NCBI GenBank assembly: GCA_964406505.1
Contig: CAYORX010000005.1
Span: forward strand, 1-64,000
Length of the DNA stretch: 64,000 nt
Direction of reading: 5' to 3'
DNA from: DTU015 sp964406505
GTDB taxonomy: Bacteria; Bacillota; Sulfobacillia; Fermentithermobacillales; Fermentithermobacillaceae
Shown here piece by piece: positions 62,585-64,000 of the stretch. A program made the translations under genes and the position numbers. The notes beneath the pieces are model-generated. The model was not told the origin of the DNA and made no database searches. It was given only the letters and a program-made list of their open reading frames with translations. Position 1 is the stretch's first letter. Every line of letters starts with the position of its first letter.

Positions 62585-64000
62585 TCAGATTTGCGTATCT
62601 CTAACTAGAGGTAATATTTGCGACATACTCATATCAGAGATTTGAGTTCGCCAATCGATCTCTACTTCTTTACCAGGTGTAAGAAACACCAATGAAGTAC
62701 GAATTAAAGATATCTGCAATATTTTTTCTAGTGCATATGCGTATAAAGCAACTTGAGGAGCATATTTTTGAGCTGCTTGAGGAATTTGATCCGAAGTTAG
62801 ATTGTCTGTCTTGTAATCTAATACCAACAATCCGTGATCTGTTTCGACAATAACATCAATTATGCCTTGAATCAAAACCCAGTCCTCTAACTTTTTATCG
62901 AAAGAATCTAACTCCTTTTCGCCCCGGGTAAACGTTGGTTTTTGAGACAAAACGAGTATCACATCACTGCACCCTTGATCCCCACTCTGTAAAATCTTTT
63001 CTGCGTGTGCTGAACATTTATATTTCAAATTTACCTTGATAGAAAACGGCAATTCGCGTTCGACTTTTTCAGGGGAGGTCACGAGAATTTGACCCGTTGG
63101 TGTTTTGAAAAACTGCGAGATCCTAAAAGCATCATCAGTTCTTAGGTGCTGTTTGTCGATAATGCCCATTGCCGAAATCTTGTCGATTTCCTTAATTATT
63201 TTGTCTTCGCAATCCGCTGTCTTTAAATCTATTCTCGCTAAAAGTTCATGGATAGCAACGCCACGCTGAGCACCATAACTTACCTTGCTGTGACAAAAGG
63301 CAAGTCGCTTTTCCGGGCTCGAAAAACGTTCTGGCCAGTCATTTTCAAAATCAAGCCTATTTTTGAGTTCACTTACGCTCATTTTGGCAGGAGTATAGAT
63401 AGATGGCCTAAAAGCATAATTCCATTCAAGGCGTCGCTTAATTTCATTGTAAACATCAGGGGCTCTCGAAAACGCTTGGGGTTCAAGTCGTTTTACTTTG
63501 TTCCATACATTTAAAATCCCACTTTCCCGCTTTAAAAATGGTTGGGGCAAAGGAGAAACGCCCGGATATCCATAAATAAAAACATCGAAAGGTATTGAGG
63601 TTTGAACATCCTCTATGCTTTTTGTTTTATTTACGAAAGCCTTAATTTTAGGCAACACTACCGGACAGATCCAATCGAGATAGGTTTTAGCCTTATCAAG
63701 CGCATTATATTCCCAGTTGGCCAACTGCCTTATCAAGTTTTTAGCCGAGCCCACCAGGTACAGTTTCTCCATCGCGCGTGTAACAGCTACATACAAAACA
63801 CGCATCTCTTCTGCAATATTATCCTTTTTGATCTGAATCTGGTTTGCTTTAAACGGTAAAGTCGGGTATTTGACCCTAGTATCTAAATCACAATACATAA
63901 CACCTAATCCAATATCTTTGTGGAATAAAATATCGTCCCTTAGATCTTGCATATTAAATTGTTTGCCTAAGTCCATAACAAACACTACGGGGAATTGCAA
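62585..64000 (-). CDS. addA: ATP-dependent helicase/nuclease, AddA-like (C-terminal part, cut by the window edge)
   Basis: Only the C-terminal 471 residues are in the window; the frame runs off the right edge, so no start can be given. The first residues (QFPVVFVMDLGKQF) match the AddA helicase motif normally reading GLEFPVVF, then VLYVAVTRAMEKLYLVG is helicase motif VI. The RecB-type nuclease domain near the end has GIIDVIVE, VLDYKTDNL and the Gln-Tyr segment QVALYAYALE. It would process double-strand ends together with AddB, not seen here. RecB-like helicases of other subfamilies remain possible. Confidence 0.85.
   Translation of the reverse strand: MQFPVVFVMDLGKQFNMQDLRDDILFHKDIGLGVMYCDLDTRVKYPTLPFKANQIQIKKDNIAEEMRVLYVAVTRAMEKLYLVGSAKNLIRQLANWEYNALDKAKTYLDWICPVVLPKIKAFVNKTKSIEDVQTSIPFDVFIYGYPGVSPLPQPFLKRESGILNVWNKVKRLEPQAFSRAPDVYNEIKRRLEWNYAFRPSIYTPAKMSVSELKNRLDFENDWPERFSSPEKRLAFCHSKVSYGAQRGVAIHELLARIDLKTADCEDKIIKEIDKISAMGIIDKQHLRTDDAFRISQFFKTPTGQILVTSPEKVERELPFSIKVNLKYKCSAHAEKILQSGDQGCSDVILVLSQKPTFTRGEKELDSFDKKLEDWVLIQGIIDVIVETDHGLLVLDYKTDNLTSDQIPQAAQKYAPQVALYAYALEKILQISLIRTSLVFLTPGKEVEIDWRTQISDMSMSQILPLVRDTQI

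Noticed and set aside
1..64000. CRISPR arrays, IS elements, prophage, tRNA or rRNA genes
   Set aside because: I found no regularly spaced repeats, transposase or integrase motifs, or tRNA/rRNA signatures.

Overview
The window looks like chromosomal DNA from an anaerobic, endospore-forming member of the Firmicutes (class Clostridia or a close relative), probably thermophilic or otherwise extremophilic. The evidence is the spo0A, spoIVB and complete spoIIIAA-AH genes, many TTG/GTG starts with strong AGGAGG-type ribosome sites, an Nfn-type ferredoxin/NADPH transhydrogenase, and a probable OLE RNA with its membrane partner OapA, a pair known mainly from extremophilic Firmicutes. I see no tRNA, rRNA, IS element, prophage or CRISPR array.

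Region 1 (about 0.1-33.4 kb) is almost entirely minus strand. Read in transcription order from its right end, it starts with a tandem glycine riboswitch and an intrinsic terminator. These are followed by gcvT-gcvH-gcvPA-gcvPB, a two-protein lipoyl synthase (LipS2, LipS1), octanoyltransferase LipM, dihydrolipoamide dehydrogenase, glyA, a Xaa-Pro peptidase, efp and a zinc-ribbon protein. The block therefore encodes the glycine cleavage system, what is needed to lipoylate its H protein, and SHMT. Next come spoIIIAA-AH, asp23-amaP-DUF2273, nusB, nfnAB (where many Clostridia have folD), xseA-xseB, ispA, the OLE RNA, oapA, dxs, nadK, argR, recN, spoIVB, spo0A and one unknown gene.

Region 2 (33.7-42.4 kb, plus strand) is an operon for murein-sugar recovery. 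A MEDS-type orphan histidine kinase is followed by NamZ, a MurK-like sugar kinase, a fusion of MurQ with a beta-lactamase-fold (AmiE-like) hydrolase, NagZ and BirA. None of the hydrolases has a signal peptide, which points to cytoplasmic muropeptide breakdown. A convergent M55 D-aminopeptidase lies just beyond.

Region 3 (42.4-64 kb) is mixed. It has a FapA-family protein, a two-gene unit of unknown function (a small protein plus a fold-type I PLP enzyme), an ABC exporter-like pair, purB-purL, a GlpA/GlpB/DUF1667-like oxidoreductase trio, a GMP synthase lacking its glutaminase domain, an HD-GYP protein with a SpoIIE-type phosphatase, glycine C-acetyltransferase, a TGS-domain GTPase, and the C-terminal part of an AddA-type helicase-nuclease cut by the window edge.

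Metabolic reading (inference): threonine-derived or exogenous glycine is handled by Kbl, SHMT and the glycine cleavage system, which is induced by glycine, and NfnAB balances the reductant. The most notable items are the OLE RNA/OapA locus, the LipS1/LipS2 lipoylation cassette, the MurQ-hydrolase fusion in an apparently intracellular pathway, and the uncharacterised PLP-enzyme pair.
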